DNA of 64,000 bases from assembly GCA_035771165.1 (NCBI GenBank), contig JAWNZC010000470.1:990001-1054000 (forward strand), in the 5' to 3' direction. The notes below the pieces were generated by a model, which made no database searches, was not told where the DNA came from, and saw only the letters and a program-made list of their open reading frames with translations. The DNA is from Paragorgia papillata. Taxonomy: Eukaryota; Cnidaria; Anthozoa; Scleralcyonacea; Coralliidae. Each line of letters begins with the position of its first letter. Position 1 is the first letter of the stretch. The position numbers and the translations under genes are program-made. Of the stretch, positions 1 to 11,835 are shown one piece after another.

Positions 1-596
1 AATATTTTTCCACTCGGTATAAACTAAGTGCTTTTAAGAAGGATTTCTCAAGCTGGCAGCTGTATTTTTTAAACGAGTTCGGTGACCCAAACTTTTTTTT
101 GTTATTTTACTATAAACATATCATAAACTTTAATATACTGGAGAGTTTCAGCAACTTTTCATTTCTGGAAGAATTACTGAGGAATTACCTTAAGCTCAAG
201 GTGTCCATGCACTTAAACCCAAGGGGTCCAACGTAAACCCAACGAGAGTCCTATACTTATACCCCAGGCGTCTTGCCTAAAGCCAAGGAAGTCTAAAAGG
301 TCGGTTATGTAACATTCAAAAAAATGTTTGAACTGATTTTCATCGGACCGTTTTTATTAGCAGAGACAGCTTTTTGAACGTTAAATTTTCCCAAAACCTC
401 AGAAACCGGAAGAAATTTTCGGTCGGAATTGTGTCTTTAATGTGTTGAAAAAAGATTAAATATAATTTTTGCGTTGTATTTGACATTTATAACTAACACT
501 ATTAATCTTAGTGGCTCACTGATGGCTACTCAAGACTTGATATGTTTGGTTAATTGTAATGCAAAAGCTGTGATACATAATGTGTTTGTTTTTCAG
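1..596. other. Intron or upstream sequence of the AMPK-alpha gene
   Basis: AT-rich sequence left of the first recognisable AMPK-alpha exon. I see no exon here that continues the reading phase and no repeat structure. The kinase-domain exons must lie further left, outside the window. Confidence 0.5.
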
Positions 597-2894
597 CATT
601 TAAACGACAAATTCACAGTGATCCAGGATTGTATTTACCTGTCAAGAAGGAACAGTCAGAGGTAAAAACAAAGTATTGTGCTGCGTAAAAATTTGAAATT
701 TATATTATACTGGCAAAATTATACTCAAAAAAAGCGGTTTAGCCTAAACGTTTTGAGCGAAAGTCCTGCTTTGTGAAGGCCTGTTACACTGGCAAGTTTA
801 TCTCGTTCTGACGTATGTGATTAAGTGGATGACTCATTAAAATATTGGTCTATATAACTTTGCACAAATGGTTCGTAAGTCAATACTTTTGATCATGCGT
901 CAAGAGCATAAAAATTGCAGTGAAAATCGCCTGTGCAGGAGTCTTTGAGAGAAACATGTAGTGAGATAAGAAGCTTTATAGTGGAATAATCATGTGACAA
1001 AAATGAGCCAATCAGATGCAAATAATAATAACGAAAGGTAATGAGATGAAAAGTAAATGAATATATTATTAATAACAGAAATTATTGAATATGTTGATAA
1101 ATACGTTTCAAAATACTAACGACTCGACACAAACAGTTCAGTTTTCAACTGATCTCAGATGGATTCTCTTTTTATTTGATTTTTTATAATCATGCTGTGA
1201 ATTTAATTACTTTAGTAATGTAATTGCGATGTACTGACTTTTAATGTTTTTCCCTCTATAGCCTGTTAACAGACCTGTTTTAACTGGAGTTGTTGAACGA
1301 AAACAACCGTGTAAGATTAAATAATATCCAAGTAGTTCATTTGAGTCTGCACGCAGGCTAATACTGTAATAGTTCCCGAGCCATGGCGCGAAACGTGGTC
1401 TGAAGCCTGCAGCGAGGATGCTAATCTTGCTCTGCGTGTTAAAAAAAAAATTCATGTGAACAAATTTGAGTTCACTTGCGTGATTTGGATTGTTGGGCAC
1501 TGGCAACATTGGACCAGTAACATAAACTGACTCGTGGATGTCATCATGCATTTAAAATACACCGTTGTTATTGTGAAATGATTTTTTCTAAAACAACGTT
1601 AATTCTTAACGAAAAAAGTACTTTGAGAGAAAAACATTTTGAAAAGAAAAGAAGCGAAAGATGGAAACGTATAGTAGTAACTGGCGTAAGCCGTTGCGGC
1701 CAGCCGGACACACCTACTGATTTTATCTCTTTTATACGGGTAAATTGTATATAATAACCAGTTCCTAACACAAGAGTGAGAATAGGATCGCGTCAGTTAT
1801 CTATGAACGCGAGGGAATGTTGTGTTAACATATTTCTAGTATTCGAATGAAGTTTTACTTCAGTAGTATATTGTAGGTAAGGAATAATTTACTCAAATGA
1901 AGCTCAGTCGTTACATGAGGTCCTGCATGATGATGCCGTAGACGACAAAAGCTTAACATTTATATATTTTTTGAAATAAAAAAAATATATAACACAGAGG
2001 CTACTTGGCTTTATTTTTGTAAACTCTTCCTTACCTATTTCTAGTATGTTTTATGTTTTTATACGAGAAATTGACTTTTGTATATTTTACAATCGTTTAT
2101 GATGATGAATACTTCTTTTTTTAGCCGATACGCCGTCAGCTCCTTCGAAAAAACATCCTTATATTAAGTTAGCCAGTACAAAAAAGCCAAAATGGCATTT
2201 AGGTATGTTGAAGTATGAAATATTGATAAGAAAACATTGAACTAGAACAACAACGCTCTATTTTGGATGTTCAGACATCTGATACTATATCATACTTTGC
2301 TTTGCACTGGATATAACTCAGATAAATATTTGTTTCCCGCACAAGCAATCCTTGAGTCTCGACCCCACCTTGCCACCTAAGTGTATTGTCCGCCGTCAAA
2401 TCTATTTGTCTGTTTGTTTGTTTGTTTGTTTGTTTGTTTGTTTGTTTGTTTGTTTGTTTGTTTGTTTGTTTGTTTGTTTGTTTGTTTGTTTGTTTGTTGT
2501 GTTATAAAGTTATTTTATATCTTGCATGCATTTTAGGCATTCGTTCTCAGAGTAAACCGCAAGACATCATGGGAGAAGTTTACAAAGCTATGCAGTCTTT
2601 GGGATATGTAAGATGTACTATTTATAAACCGCGCAGGAGGGCTTTATCGGATATAAAACACGAGGCGATAGCCGAGTGTTTTAGAGCCGATAAAGCCCGT
2701 ACTGCAAGGTTTTTAAATGACTTCTAAAAAGAATCACTTCATACGTTCATTGGCGTAGTAATTTTGAAAATTAAGCTTATCTCAGCCGTTAAAAACCAGC
2801 GAGAAACTTAGAGCGAGTCTATATCACATATATAGATCCGATACGCTCATGATTTTTCTTTGTGTTTTCCTCATGAATTATTAATGAATTTTAG

Positions 2895-2979
<85 letters not shown>

Positions 2980-4405
2980 GAGATTATTAACCGAGAACGA
3001 GGTCTGTAGGGGAAAATATCAGACCGACGTCTTGACCGAGCCGCAGGTGAGGTTCGTACAAAAAAAGACCGAGGTCTGATATTTTCCTGTACAGACCGAG
3101 TAAACGAGGTTAATAAAGCGTTTATTATATGGCTATTTCAAGTTTTTCGATAATTATTGTATCAAACATAGTGTGAAAACCTTAGAAATTCACGTGAGCA
3201 AAATCAACATCCGGGACAGCGGTCCGGATACGGAAAAAGATGGACCATGGTCCGGATACGCATTTTTACGGACCGTGCGTTGACCAATCAGAACTCAGGA
3301 TATTACAAAGCCATATAATAAATATATATATACAGTCACTTAATATACTGACCACAGATATCGACTTGAAATGTTAATATTTAGTGATACTATTAATGAT
3401 CAATAAAAAACCCGACTATAATTCCTATAAGACTATAAGGCGAATAATTGTTTTAGTATAAATACACATTTTCGTACTTTTAGGAACAGCAGTTTCTGTA
3501 AAATTGTCATTCCCTCTTCTGTCACATTGACAAATGGGCTGGCGGCCATTTTGAATAGGTGATTATCGGGAATTAATCCGAAGTAGCTCGACCAATCAGC
3601 GCGTGCCATTTTCTATAATCACCTGTGTATTTATACTAAAAAGAATTAGTTAGCACACAATTATTTTTAGTCTTATCTTAACTTCAGTAACCTGTATCTT
3701 CTTGTTTTATTGCAGCAATGGAAAATTATCAATCCGTTTAATATTCGGATAATTCGAGAAAACGAGGTGACAAAGAAAAGTGTAAGTTATAGTATCTACA
3801 ATGTGCATGACTGTGTATAGTTAAATGAGTGCAGAAGTTTACTTTTTCAACTGACAACAGCTACTTGTCAGTCTCAAACCGTACACTCGATGCCTGCAGT
3901 CTTATAATATGCAAATTAACTTCCCTCTGCCATGCACCAGTCGTTGTAGTTCAATAATATAGGTACTTAGTATTCAGAAGTTAGAGATTGCTGTTCATAA
4001 GGTTATACGAATTTAACTCCGCTTTAGGCTCAAAATTTTCTTTGAGAATATAATACTTGGTTGGCAAAATAGAAACTTTTACGTAAAGCAGAAACTTGAC
4101 AACCCTAAAATAAATATTTAAACTCTTGTTATTTTTTCTTACTTTCTCAGGTGAAAATTGCAATTCAATTGTATCAAGTTGATCATCGTAGCTATCTTCT
4201 GGATTTTAAAAGCTTACCACTTGATACCGAAGTTTTATCTCCTCCCTCAAGATCAGAAAGTTTCACGAAATGTTCGTCCGATCATTCATCTTATAGCAAT
4301 CTCAGTAATGCTAGTGACTCAGGAGGTTCAAGCTATACTGTAGCTCATCATACGATGGAGTTTTTGGAAACTTGTGCTGACTTAATAATCGCCCTGGCAT
4401 GTTAA
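597..4405 (+). CDS. PRKAA: AMP-activated protein kinase catalytic subunit alpha, C-terminal part (six exons)
   Basis: Serine/threonine kinase that senses AMP/ATP ratio; this part is the regulatory linker and the C-terminal domain that binds the beta and gamma subunits. Exons: 597-661, 1262-1310, 2125-2202, 2537-2607, 3716-3781, 4151-4405, all with AG/GT borders and matching phases. The fourth and fifth exons carry the family signature WHLGIRSQSKP, then DIMGEVYKAMQSLGY and QWKIINPF. The last gives IQLYQVDHRSYLLDFKS, a serine-rich loop, and the conserved end HTMEFLETCADLIIALA before TAA at 4403-4405. The first two exons (linker) are weakly conserved and rest mainly on phase. The kinase domain is outside the window. 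A TTTG microsatellite sits directly before exon 2537-2607. One gene covers the vertebrate PRKAA1/PRKAA2 pair, so no paralogue number is given. Confidence 0.93.
2410..2497. repeat. (TTTG)n microsatellite
   Basis: About 22 uninterrupted TTTG units in an AMPK-alpha intron, ending some 40 bp before the acceptor of exon 2537-2607. The open frame through it (repeated CLFV) is an artefact of the repeat. Confidence 0.97.
2620..2895. repeat. Dispersed repeat copy that preserves the empty site of the 27-kb TIR element
   Basis: Shares a hairpin block (ACACGAGGCGA-AGCCGAGTGTTTT), the words ATTGGCGTAGTAA and TTTTGAAAA, and the end block TTTTCCTCATGAATTATTAAT with the two flanks of the element at 27036-34893. 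Here the sequence runs uninterrupted through the TA at 2756-2757. A further copy of the end block lies near 42.08-42.11 kb. Confidence 0.75.
2896..2976. repeat. (AT)n microsatellite
   Basis: About 80 bp of pure AT dinucleotides, in an AMPK-alpha intron and directly left of a foldback repeat. Confidence 0.97.
2977..3330. mobile_element. Foldback/MITE-like repeat in AMPK-alpha intron
   Basis: Two inverted relationships are visible: TTTATTATATGGC near 3119 against GCCATATAATAAA near 3310, and an inner pair built on ACCGAG...GAGGTCTG with AATATCAGACC near 2988-3035 against 3066-3115. No coding sequence. Family unassigned. Confidence 0.55.
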
Positions 4406-4439
4406 CTCCTATATACATGCATGCTTGCTCATTTTATAT

Positions 4440-4800
4440 TCTCTGATCCTGTTCCCACCGGGGGTTTACTCTCGTATAAAAGGTATACGGGTATGTGCCG
4501 CCCTATAGGATCTGTCATTAGAAACATCAGATAATGATGGGTACATGGTTTTCGAGGTCGGGGATAGGGTATACAAATTGTCTATTTTGGTCTGGAATAG
4601 GGTGCATATTTTGGTCTGAGATAGAGTATGGATGCCAATGTGACACCAGTGCTGGGATAGGGTATTGATTTTTTTTAGTTTAGGTCTGGGATAGGGTAAA
4701 ACAAATCGCCTATTTAGGTCTGAGATAGGGTCAGGATTTTGAGGTCACGGCGGCACACACCTACCCAAAAATTGCCAGAGTACCCCCCCGGGTCTTGTAC
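4440..4800. mobile_element. Foldback-like repeat with internal GATAGGGT repeats
   Basis: Left end reads CCCACCGGGGGTTTACTC and a later GGGTATGTGCCGCC; the right side has GGCGGCACACACCTACCC and AGTACCCCCCCGGG as the inverted partners. The interior repeats TCTGGGATAGGGTA-like words at least five times. No coding content. Confidence 0.5.
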
Positions 4801-5477
4801 AAACCATTGTACAGACCATCTTGCTTGCTATATATTTATAAATTCTATAGTTGAGTATCAACATGATATTATAAAATATTAACATGTAACAAATACGATA
4901 TAAAACCAACGAAAAAATTATAGTACAAGAAAAAACTAGTTTAAATAGACAATACAAAAATCAAAGAGAATCACGACAACCATCTATATTTGAATTGATA
5001 TTTTTTAATAGTTTAAAGATGTGACTGCGTACTTTATGCATGATTGTGTTTTTCTTGCGAATGTAGGCAGCTGTGGTTTGTATAGTTTTAATAATACCTT
5101 GAGTTATTGGAATGAGTTGTTCAAAGGCGATCTGACATTTCTTATCTAATATTTACATCATAGTTTGTCTCTCGTCACGCCATGCCTTGCTTTAAGACTA
5201 TACGTTCGCTGAACACGGAGCGAGTACGTAAATAAGACACATCTTGACTATGCACTGGTCATATCAGGTCAGAAGCGAGTTGGTGAACTACCTAATGGTT
5301 GCAGCTTTGGCCGTCTATATAGTTCCTCACTTATTACTCGATATGAATATATACATTACATATATATACTCGTATAGTATTACACTTCAAAATTGAGTTC
5401 AAAAGGAGGAAGGTGTAGTTTATAGTGCGATATTACGGGTTAAAAAGGAGGAAGGTCCAGTTTATAGTGCAATATTA

Positions 5478-5780
5478 GGGCCGTTTATACGAGAGCTGAT
5501 AAGACTTACACAGGACGTCTTACATAAGACGCGAAGCACTCGTATAAAAGATACAAACACTCAAGCCGGTTTTCCACCAGGCGGAATTTTGCGCGTAGTT
5601 CCACCCGAGAAATCACAAGACAGAAAATTTCCGCTCCGCGCGCAAAATTCCGCCTCGTGGAAAACAGGCTTTATGTTCGCGTCTTACACAAGCCATAGCT
5701 TGTTCAAAAACGTCGTATAAATGGGTCAGTTCGCGTCTTATGTAAGCCACGTCTTATCGGCTCTCGTATAAATGGCCCTA
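5478..5780. mobile_element. MITE with AGGGCC-type ends carrying an inner foldback
   Basis: Outer inverted ends GGGCCGTTTATACGAGAGC and GCTCTCGTATAAATGGCCC; including one more base at each side the flanks share ATT, a possible 3-bp target duplication. Inside is a second inverted pair, AAGCCGGTTTTCCACCAGG against CCTCGTGGAAAACAGGCTT, with complementary CGCGCAAAATTCCGCC inner arms. The ends and 3-bp duplication resemble PIF/Harbinger MITEs; that family call is inference. Confidence 0.7.
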
Positions 5781-6605
5781 TTATGACAATCAAGTGTCCC
5801 TGGAAATATTAGTCGCATTGCATTGTGTGGACTTAACGTCAGTGTCTTGGGAGCTAGTTATGTACTCGTCTGTGTTTGAACGCTAAAACGAGCGAGGTTG
5901 GGTGGTCATAACAAAAGCGTGAAATCGAATATAAACCCAATTTAACTCCCACTCCCTTTTTAACAAATAGGATTTATGCCAGTTTATTTGAGGCCTTGTA
6001 GTTTGATTTTTTTAGTTTGGCTTTGAACAACTGGTTCCTGTTGCATCCTGTTGATTGCCCATCTTTCCTTTCACTCTAGATACTTTATATCATACAAACC
6101 ACAAGTTTAGAATTTCGTTTTCAAGTGTGTCTTATACTAGTGTGACATAAAAAAGTAAAATTTTGAAGTGACTGACGAGAGGTTCTTTCCTTTTCTTTAT
6201 ATTTTGTCGTAGGCCTCTTGCTGCATATCGGCATCAAATAAATAAATAAAGTCTGTGCACATCTGGAAATCTGCAAATGGCGCGCGCAACTAGCTCAGTT
6301 CCAGCTGTACACAGGCTACATTATTGAGTTGGCAATTGTGAAATCCTGATTCACAGCTGACGGTTATAACTGTTGTGTTAGAATGCATCGGAAAAAGTTT
6401 CCATATTTCAATCTGTTGGAAATAGTCATTTGTATGTAGTGAAGATTTATTGTGTATATTTAGATATAATTGCAATATTAAAAGAAAACGATCTATAGAA
6501 AATCTCGTCCGTTCTTTTCTTCTAATTGACTTAATTTAGTTGCTATTAGAATTTAGAAGCTATTTTTGTTGAATCCCAATCATGCAATGGCGCAGCTAAA
6601 TTAAG

Positions 6606-6629
6606 AGGGGGGGGGGGGGGGGGGGGGGG
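6606..6629. repeat. Poly-G run
   Basis: About 24 consecutive G residues on the + strand in intergenic DNA. The true length is uncertain because such runs are error-prone in assemblies. Confidence 0.9.
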
Positions 6630-6989
6630 CAATTAGCAGAGAAAAATAATTTTGGGAAAATTTAGAAAGAATTTTGTGACAGCAAATAAAATCTCGATCA
6701 CAAAGCTCGATCCTCGCCGTTCTCTGTTTATTTTCTTGTTTTTTATCTGACCTTAGCTTGCAAACGACTCATCGTCTAAACGTAGTTAACAGAAAAGCGG
6801 AATTGTCTTTTTTATGATATCGAAACGTACAACAATACCGGGTTATTTTCTTGGCTTCTGAGACTGACATTTCATCATAATTTCAAAATAAGCTTTTGAT
6901 AAAACTGATCTATAAGGTTATAGTTACTAACCATTTGGTTAGGATTGGAGTAGTTCGAGTTCACAGTTGAATACAGCTAAATCAATTAA

Positions 6990-7199
6990 GGTTGTCCTGG
7001 CCAAAGCCAAAAGGTCAAAGCCAAGCGCGAAAATGCTCGTTAATAATCCCCAGAGAGGAAAGTTTGGTTTATTTGTATGATTTTGGCCTATAAATATAGT
7101 AAATGTGTGCTTCGCTATTTAAATAGTAATTCACATCGTACTTTTCGCGCTTGGCTTTGACCTTTTGACTTTAGCCTTTTGGCTTTGGCCAGGACAACC
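6990..7199. mobile_element. TTAA-flanked foldback MITE
   Basis: Inverted ends GGTTGTCCTGGCCAAAGCC and GGCTTTGGCCAGGACAACC, arms of about 55 bp, flanked on both sides by TTAA (6986-6989, 7200-7203). TTAA duplication is typical of piggyBac and Kolobok superfamilies; no transposase is present. Confidence 0.8.
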
Positions 7200-8018
7200 T
7201 TAAGTGATTTATAAGCTGTATATATGATATAGGGACTTTAAGATCTACGACGTCAACCTCAACGATGACGTCCTCTAAACAAAATAATTCTTTTGCAAAA
7301 CAAAGAGAATTAATAATTTTTAGTCCCAGAGCAATCTCAACACCGTCCTTGTTCTTTATACAACGCCACTTAAAGCATTTTCACACGGCCAAAAGATGAG
7401 AACTGTTGCTTGAGATTGACTCCAATACAAACACTACAATCATTTTAGCAATACTGGGGCGTTTTGGAAGTCATTAAACAGGTACAAATATCAAATACAA
7501 TAGTCAGTTAACGTTAACTGTGACTTCAATTCTTTGAAATTGTAAAACATATCTCGCGTTTTAACCACCGTTGTCGTCCTAGCATCTTAAAGTCCCTGAT
7601 ATTAATCGCACGGGTCCTTGGAAATAAGAAAATTTTAAATAAATAAATAAATAAATGATGACTGAATAAATAAATAAATATTAAATAAATAAAATAATAA
7701 ATAAATGAAAACAAATACATATATAGGCTTTCTCTAACCACGTGGGCTTTTCGGTGGCTTGGCCGTGAACTGGATACTGCCTCCTCCACAGGCCCTAACT
7801 GGATACTACAAAGGGAACTGGATACTACAAAGATTGTTCAGGGGGGAGGGGTCATGTTGTTTTAGTTTTGGCGCCAAAATCCAAATCATATTTTCCAAAC
7901 TATCATGGCGGCTTTGACTTGAATATTTCAAATAGACTGATAAGAGAGTTTTTACATGATAAAAGATATAGATAAACCACTACAAGTTAAGTGTGTATAG
8001 GTAGAGCGTGGTTAGAGA

Positions 8019-11000
8019 ATGGACAATGCAAAAGAGAAAATTGAATTGGAGGATTTTGTGAAAGACTTTTGTTCCTGGCAAAAAGTGAGTTTTATTATTC
8101 ATGTGAAACAATTAAACGTTGCTGATTGCTAAAACTAGGTAATTTTGATTTTTAGTTTAGTTAGTACGTTGATAGTGTAGTATCATTTGTGTTTTCTCTA
8201 GACTATTAAGAATGTCGCGAAAGAAAACGCTTCAATCAAACTGCAATATACTATCATTCAAAAACAACTTCAAGAAAGTCAAAAAGCTGAGAAATCAACA
8301 AACGAAAGTAAAGCAAAAAAACTGTACATTTGTATATTAATAATTCTGCCATTCTTTATCTATTATCAATATCTTTGCAATGTCATTTTAATATATGTGT
8401 TTGCTTGATACAGAATGTCTTAAACTCAGGCAGATGGTGAATAAACTTCAAAATATTTTAGAAAAGAGATGTAATCTTGAAGGTAAATATTTCATTTGTT
8501 GAACTTTATAAATAATCCTGGTATTGTACGTTATTAGTGTTTTCAGCTTGAGTTGGTAAAGTCTTTTTCGTATGTTTTTGCTGTACAAGATGTTGTAATT
8601 TAAACTGGTTCGAGTCCCGTCTGGAGCTCAGAGTTTTTCTCTGAGTTTAACTTACGACAGCTTGTACTGCAAAAACATACGACAAAACTTCCTTGGTGTT
8701 TTAAATACTTACTGTCATTAAAAATCCTGTAAAATTTATGCTTTTATTACTGATGTTAGTGAAGTTAGATTGAAACTTTATTATTAATACAGTAAAACCA
8801 CTAATATGAAATGTATATTGATCAATTCACAACACATACATATTTTTGAGAATATTTTGTGAAACAAATTGTTAATAAATGACAAATTTTGTTGTAATTT
8901 TTAGATGAAAATGCTCAACTGAAAAATCAGATTGCTGAAGCTAAAGACATTGCTACAAATCTTGAAGAGGTAATGTTACCAAAATTAAATATTTAACCTA
9001 TAATTAATTGATTGATTGATTGATTGATCGATTGATTAATTAATTGATTGATTGGTAATGGTTGATTATTTTGTTATTCGATTATTGACTAACTGACTGA
9101 GTTTTCCCAACTGATTGATTGATTCAGTCACTCATTCATTCATTCATTCATTCATTCATTTGTGTTTTTGTTTTGTTTTGTTTTCTGTTTTTTTTTGTTT
9201 ATGTTCTGTATTTTTATCTAATTTGTCTTTGTACCATGCCTAGCATTCACCTTAGTGCAGTCATGGGGCTTGCCCATCCAGAACCTTTTTTAATTCTTCA
9301 AGCATGGTGTCTAATAATCAGGCTTTCATGCTCTAATAAGCTCTAATAATCAGGCTCTCATGCTCACGCAGAAGCCCATGATCAGCTGAGGGGCAGTATT
9401 ATACATAGGGCTTCGTGTTCAAGTCCATTCTCAAGGAATCTACATTAATAGCCTTTTTCCATCAGTGGATTTTCCCTGTGACGAATAAAACCGTCTGACC
9501 AAAGTAAAATACTTGAGAGTTGGATCCACCACACAAAGAATTGATCCACAGAAAGAATTGATCTAATCAATTTTGAATTTGTGTTGGGATGGATGGATTT
9601 TCAGCTCAGAGTTTGGGAACCCTTGTGTTGTGGGGTATAGGTGGGGGGAGCTGGTTCAATGAGCTGCCTGAACCCTCTATTGCAAAACTACTGAACGTTA
9701 TGATGGCTATATATAAACTGGACATGCATAGACTTACATTTTTGGCTTTTCTTAATAGGGTCATAAAACTCAAATGGATGAAGCGTTAAAAAATCTAGAA
9801 GCGTCTCAACAAGCTCATACAATTGAAATGCGAAGACTTCAAGAAAACAACCAGCAACAAAGTATACTGTAGTTGCTGGCACAGTCATATCTTTCATAAA
9901 CTGTCTCTTCGTTGGTGATTGTAAAATACTATATCGTGTGTTTTTAGGTAAAAGGGAAGTGGCGTTGCTAGAGAAAAGTATTCAAGAGAAGAATGGTGAA
10001 ATAAGACAATTATCTCAAAAATTATCCGACTTGGAGCGTGATAAACATACTGAAATTGTAAAGCTAAGACTAGAGGTTAGTTCGTGCTATATAGATTACA
10101 CTTACTAGATTGCACAGCAAATTAACGGAATACTACTTAGATGGATAAAACAAAATACCGGGTGATTCCTCAGGTACAGGAGAAACAATATAGATACAGA
10201 CCACATCACAGCTACATTTTACGTTGTTTTCTTAAGATTTCGGCATCTAATCCCACCCATAACCTTAAACTTAAAAAAGCAAATGTCCCGACTCTAAAAA
10301 AGCGTTAAGAAATTCTTTGTCTTCTACCCGAGAGAGCAACCAGAATAGTGTACTAAAGCCGTGTTAAATACAGTAAGAAAAACGCTACAATACTGTAATA
10401 CCGAAAATCCCGATGTCCTCAATGAGAGCTCGTCAAATAAGTAATATACACGGTGTAACCTGCACAAACCTATCTTGAAGTATACAATTATCGCCATGAA
10501 ATCCTTCAAAGAAGTAAAGAATTTTTATTGATTATTCGCTCTGTTAAACGTTGAAACTTTGAAGTTGTCAGATCGACTGTATTGACGTCAGCAAGAGGTC
10601 TATGAGTGTCATCTTATTCATCTTACTTTGTTATTAATCACTCTGTATTCAGTTTTTTAAAAGAAAATAAATTGCTTTAGTTCATGGAAACTATTGAATA
10701 AATTTAATCTTTAATTTATATATACTATTTAGATAAATAATCCTCTTTGTTCACTTTTAGTACGACGCTAAACTTCTTAAAGCCCAAAAGAGTAACTCGA
10801 AGCAGCAGTCAGGTCCAATGGCAACAGTTAATAACGATATTTTTCGCAAAGTAAGTAAGAAACATGCAGCAAAGGAATTCTATTTCATTGCCCCCATATG
10901 CTTTTCCTATATCAATTCTGAGATTATATTCTGTGTTATAATTCTAGAAATTACAATTTGCTAAAGTACAAGCAGAGAAAGAAGTGATTGGATTGAAAAA

Positions 11001-11103
11001 CAAGATTAGCGAACTGGAAAAACAATTAATTCAACAAAAACAATCATATCAACAAGTGCCTCAAAAACGACGAAGATTATCAACTATGGCTACACAACGT
11101 TGA
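8019..11103 (+). CDS. CCDC152: Coiled-coil domain-containing protein 152 (complete, 8 exons)
   Basis: Exons 8019-8084, 8202-8307, 8414-8482, 8905-8969, 9759-9861, 9948-10075, 10761-10850, 10948-11103 join in phase to 783 nt, 260 aa; human CCDC152 is 254 aa. The start ATG GAC AAT begins a short acidic N-terminus (MDNAKEKIELEDFVKDF). Nearly the whole protein is predicted coiled coil. The most diagnostic part is the end: EIRQLSQKLSDLERDKHTEI, VKLRLEYDAKLLKAQ, then FRKKLQFAKVQAEKEV and a basic tail QKRRRLSTMATQR, which parallels the vertebrate protein including its KRRR end. Cellular role is poorly known; in vertebrates the gene overlaps SELENOP, but no selenoprotein is seen here. Introns contain a small inverted repeat (8568-8682) and ATTG-type microsatellites near 9006-9056 and 9113-9160. 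Confidence 0.9.
8568..8682. repeat. Small inverted repeat with tRNA B-box-like word
   Basis: TCGTATGTTTTTGCTGTACA at the left pairs with TGTACTGCAAAAACATACGA at the right, in a CCDC152 intron. The loop contains GGTTCGAGTCC, a match to the pol III B box, so it may be a tRNA-derived SINE remnant. No A box seen. Confidence 0.5.
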
Positions 11104-11329
11104 ACAAAATGGGGCCTAGAAACGCCAACTAACATTTGAGGTGATTTTGTCGTTCGGATCATTTTTAAGAGACATACATATTACATAATTATTGTACCGG
11201 CCATAATCTTTTATGATAAACTGATTGAATATATGTATAATAGTAATTTGAAGTATAATATTGTTGAGTTGTTATTCACTAATCTTTTCAAATGTTAAAA
11301 ATATTAGCCAATCACATATTTGCAGGCAG

Positions 11330-11335
11330 AATAAA
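11330..11335 (+). promoter_or_regulatory. Candidate polyadenylation signal of CCDC152
   Basis: AATAAA 227 bp after the CCDC152 stop codon and 415 bp before the stop of the convergent gene on the minus strand. Confidence 0.5.
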
Positions 11336-11539
11336 TTCATATGCCATGGTTCAGTCGTTCAGACAATAACACTTTGTCAGTCACAAGTTAGTTCATTTAC
11401 GTTAATCCAGTAATGTATAGGTAAGTGGAATGTTTGCTACGAAATATTATATCTTGAAAATATATATGTGAGAGGATTATTATTTGTGCAGTATATAGCA
11501 TCATGGACTATTTCTGGTTCTTTTCCAGGTCATTCATGC

Positions 11540-11835
11540 ACTTCACCAGCTTCCAATCATGGGCGTGTGCATGGTCCTTTTGGCCATCCGACCATATTTC
11601 ACTTCAAAAGCTGGTACATAAGGTGGAATTACATTTTCATAACATCATGGTAGTTTTCTGGCCACGGTGGAATAATTACATTTTAATTCAATGGCGGTTT
11701 TCTGGCCATGCATACTTCATTTCAGAAGGCGGTACGTATCGTGGAATAATTACATTTTCATAACATGGCGGTTTTCTGGTCCTGGCCATCCATACTTGAC
11801 TTCAAAAGGTGGTATGTAAGGTGGGGTAAGCCACG
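11540..11835 (-). repeat. Degenerate tandem copies of the 3' coding block of the neighbouring frame
   Basis: On the minus strand the block encoding PPYIPPFEVKYGWPGPENRH and stop is followed by at least two or three diverged copies: each has an ATTCCACN(n)TA(C/T)GTACC-like start, GAARTGAARTATG and a GGCCAGAAAAC-like end, spaced roughly 70-90 bp. They lie after the stop, so they are not translated in the listed frame. Confidence 0.7.

Larger units (their letters stand above)
4406..8018. other. Intergenic stretch between AMPK-alpha and CCDC152
   Basis: No exon chain found on either strand. It holds the AMPK-alpha 3' UTR (end not determined), a foldback at about 4440-4800, a direct duplication of about 50 bp near 5395-5475 (shared AAAAGGAGGAAGGT), MITEs at 5478-5780 and 6990-7199, a poly-G run, and an AAAT-rich microsatellite at about 7636-7705. 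The CCDC152 promoter must lie in the last few hundred bases. Confidence 0.6.

Noticed and set aside
2386..2727. 113-aa open frame with repeated CLFV
   Set aside because: It is the translation of the TTTG microsatellite run into AMPK-alpha exon 2537-2607.
7526..7789. Hydrophobic 87-aa frame as a membrane protein
   Set aside because: It is the translation of an AAAT/TTTA-rich microsatellite.
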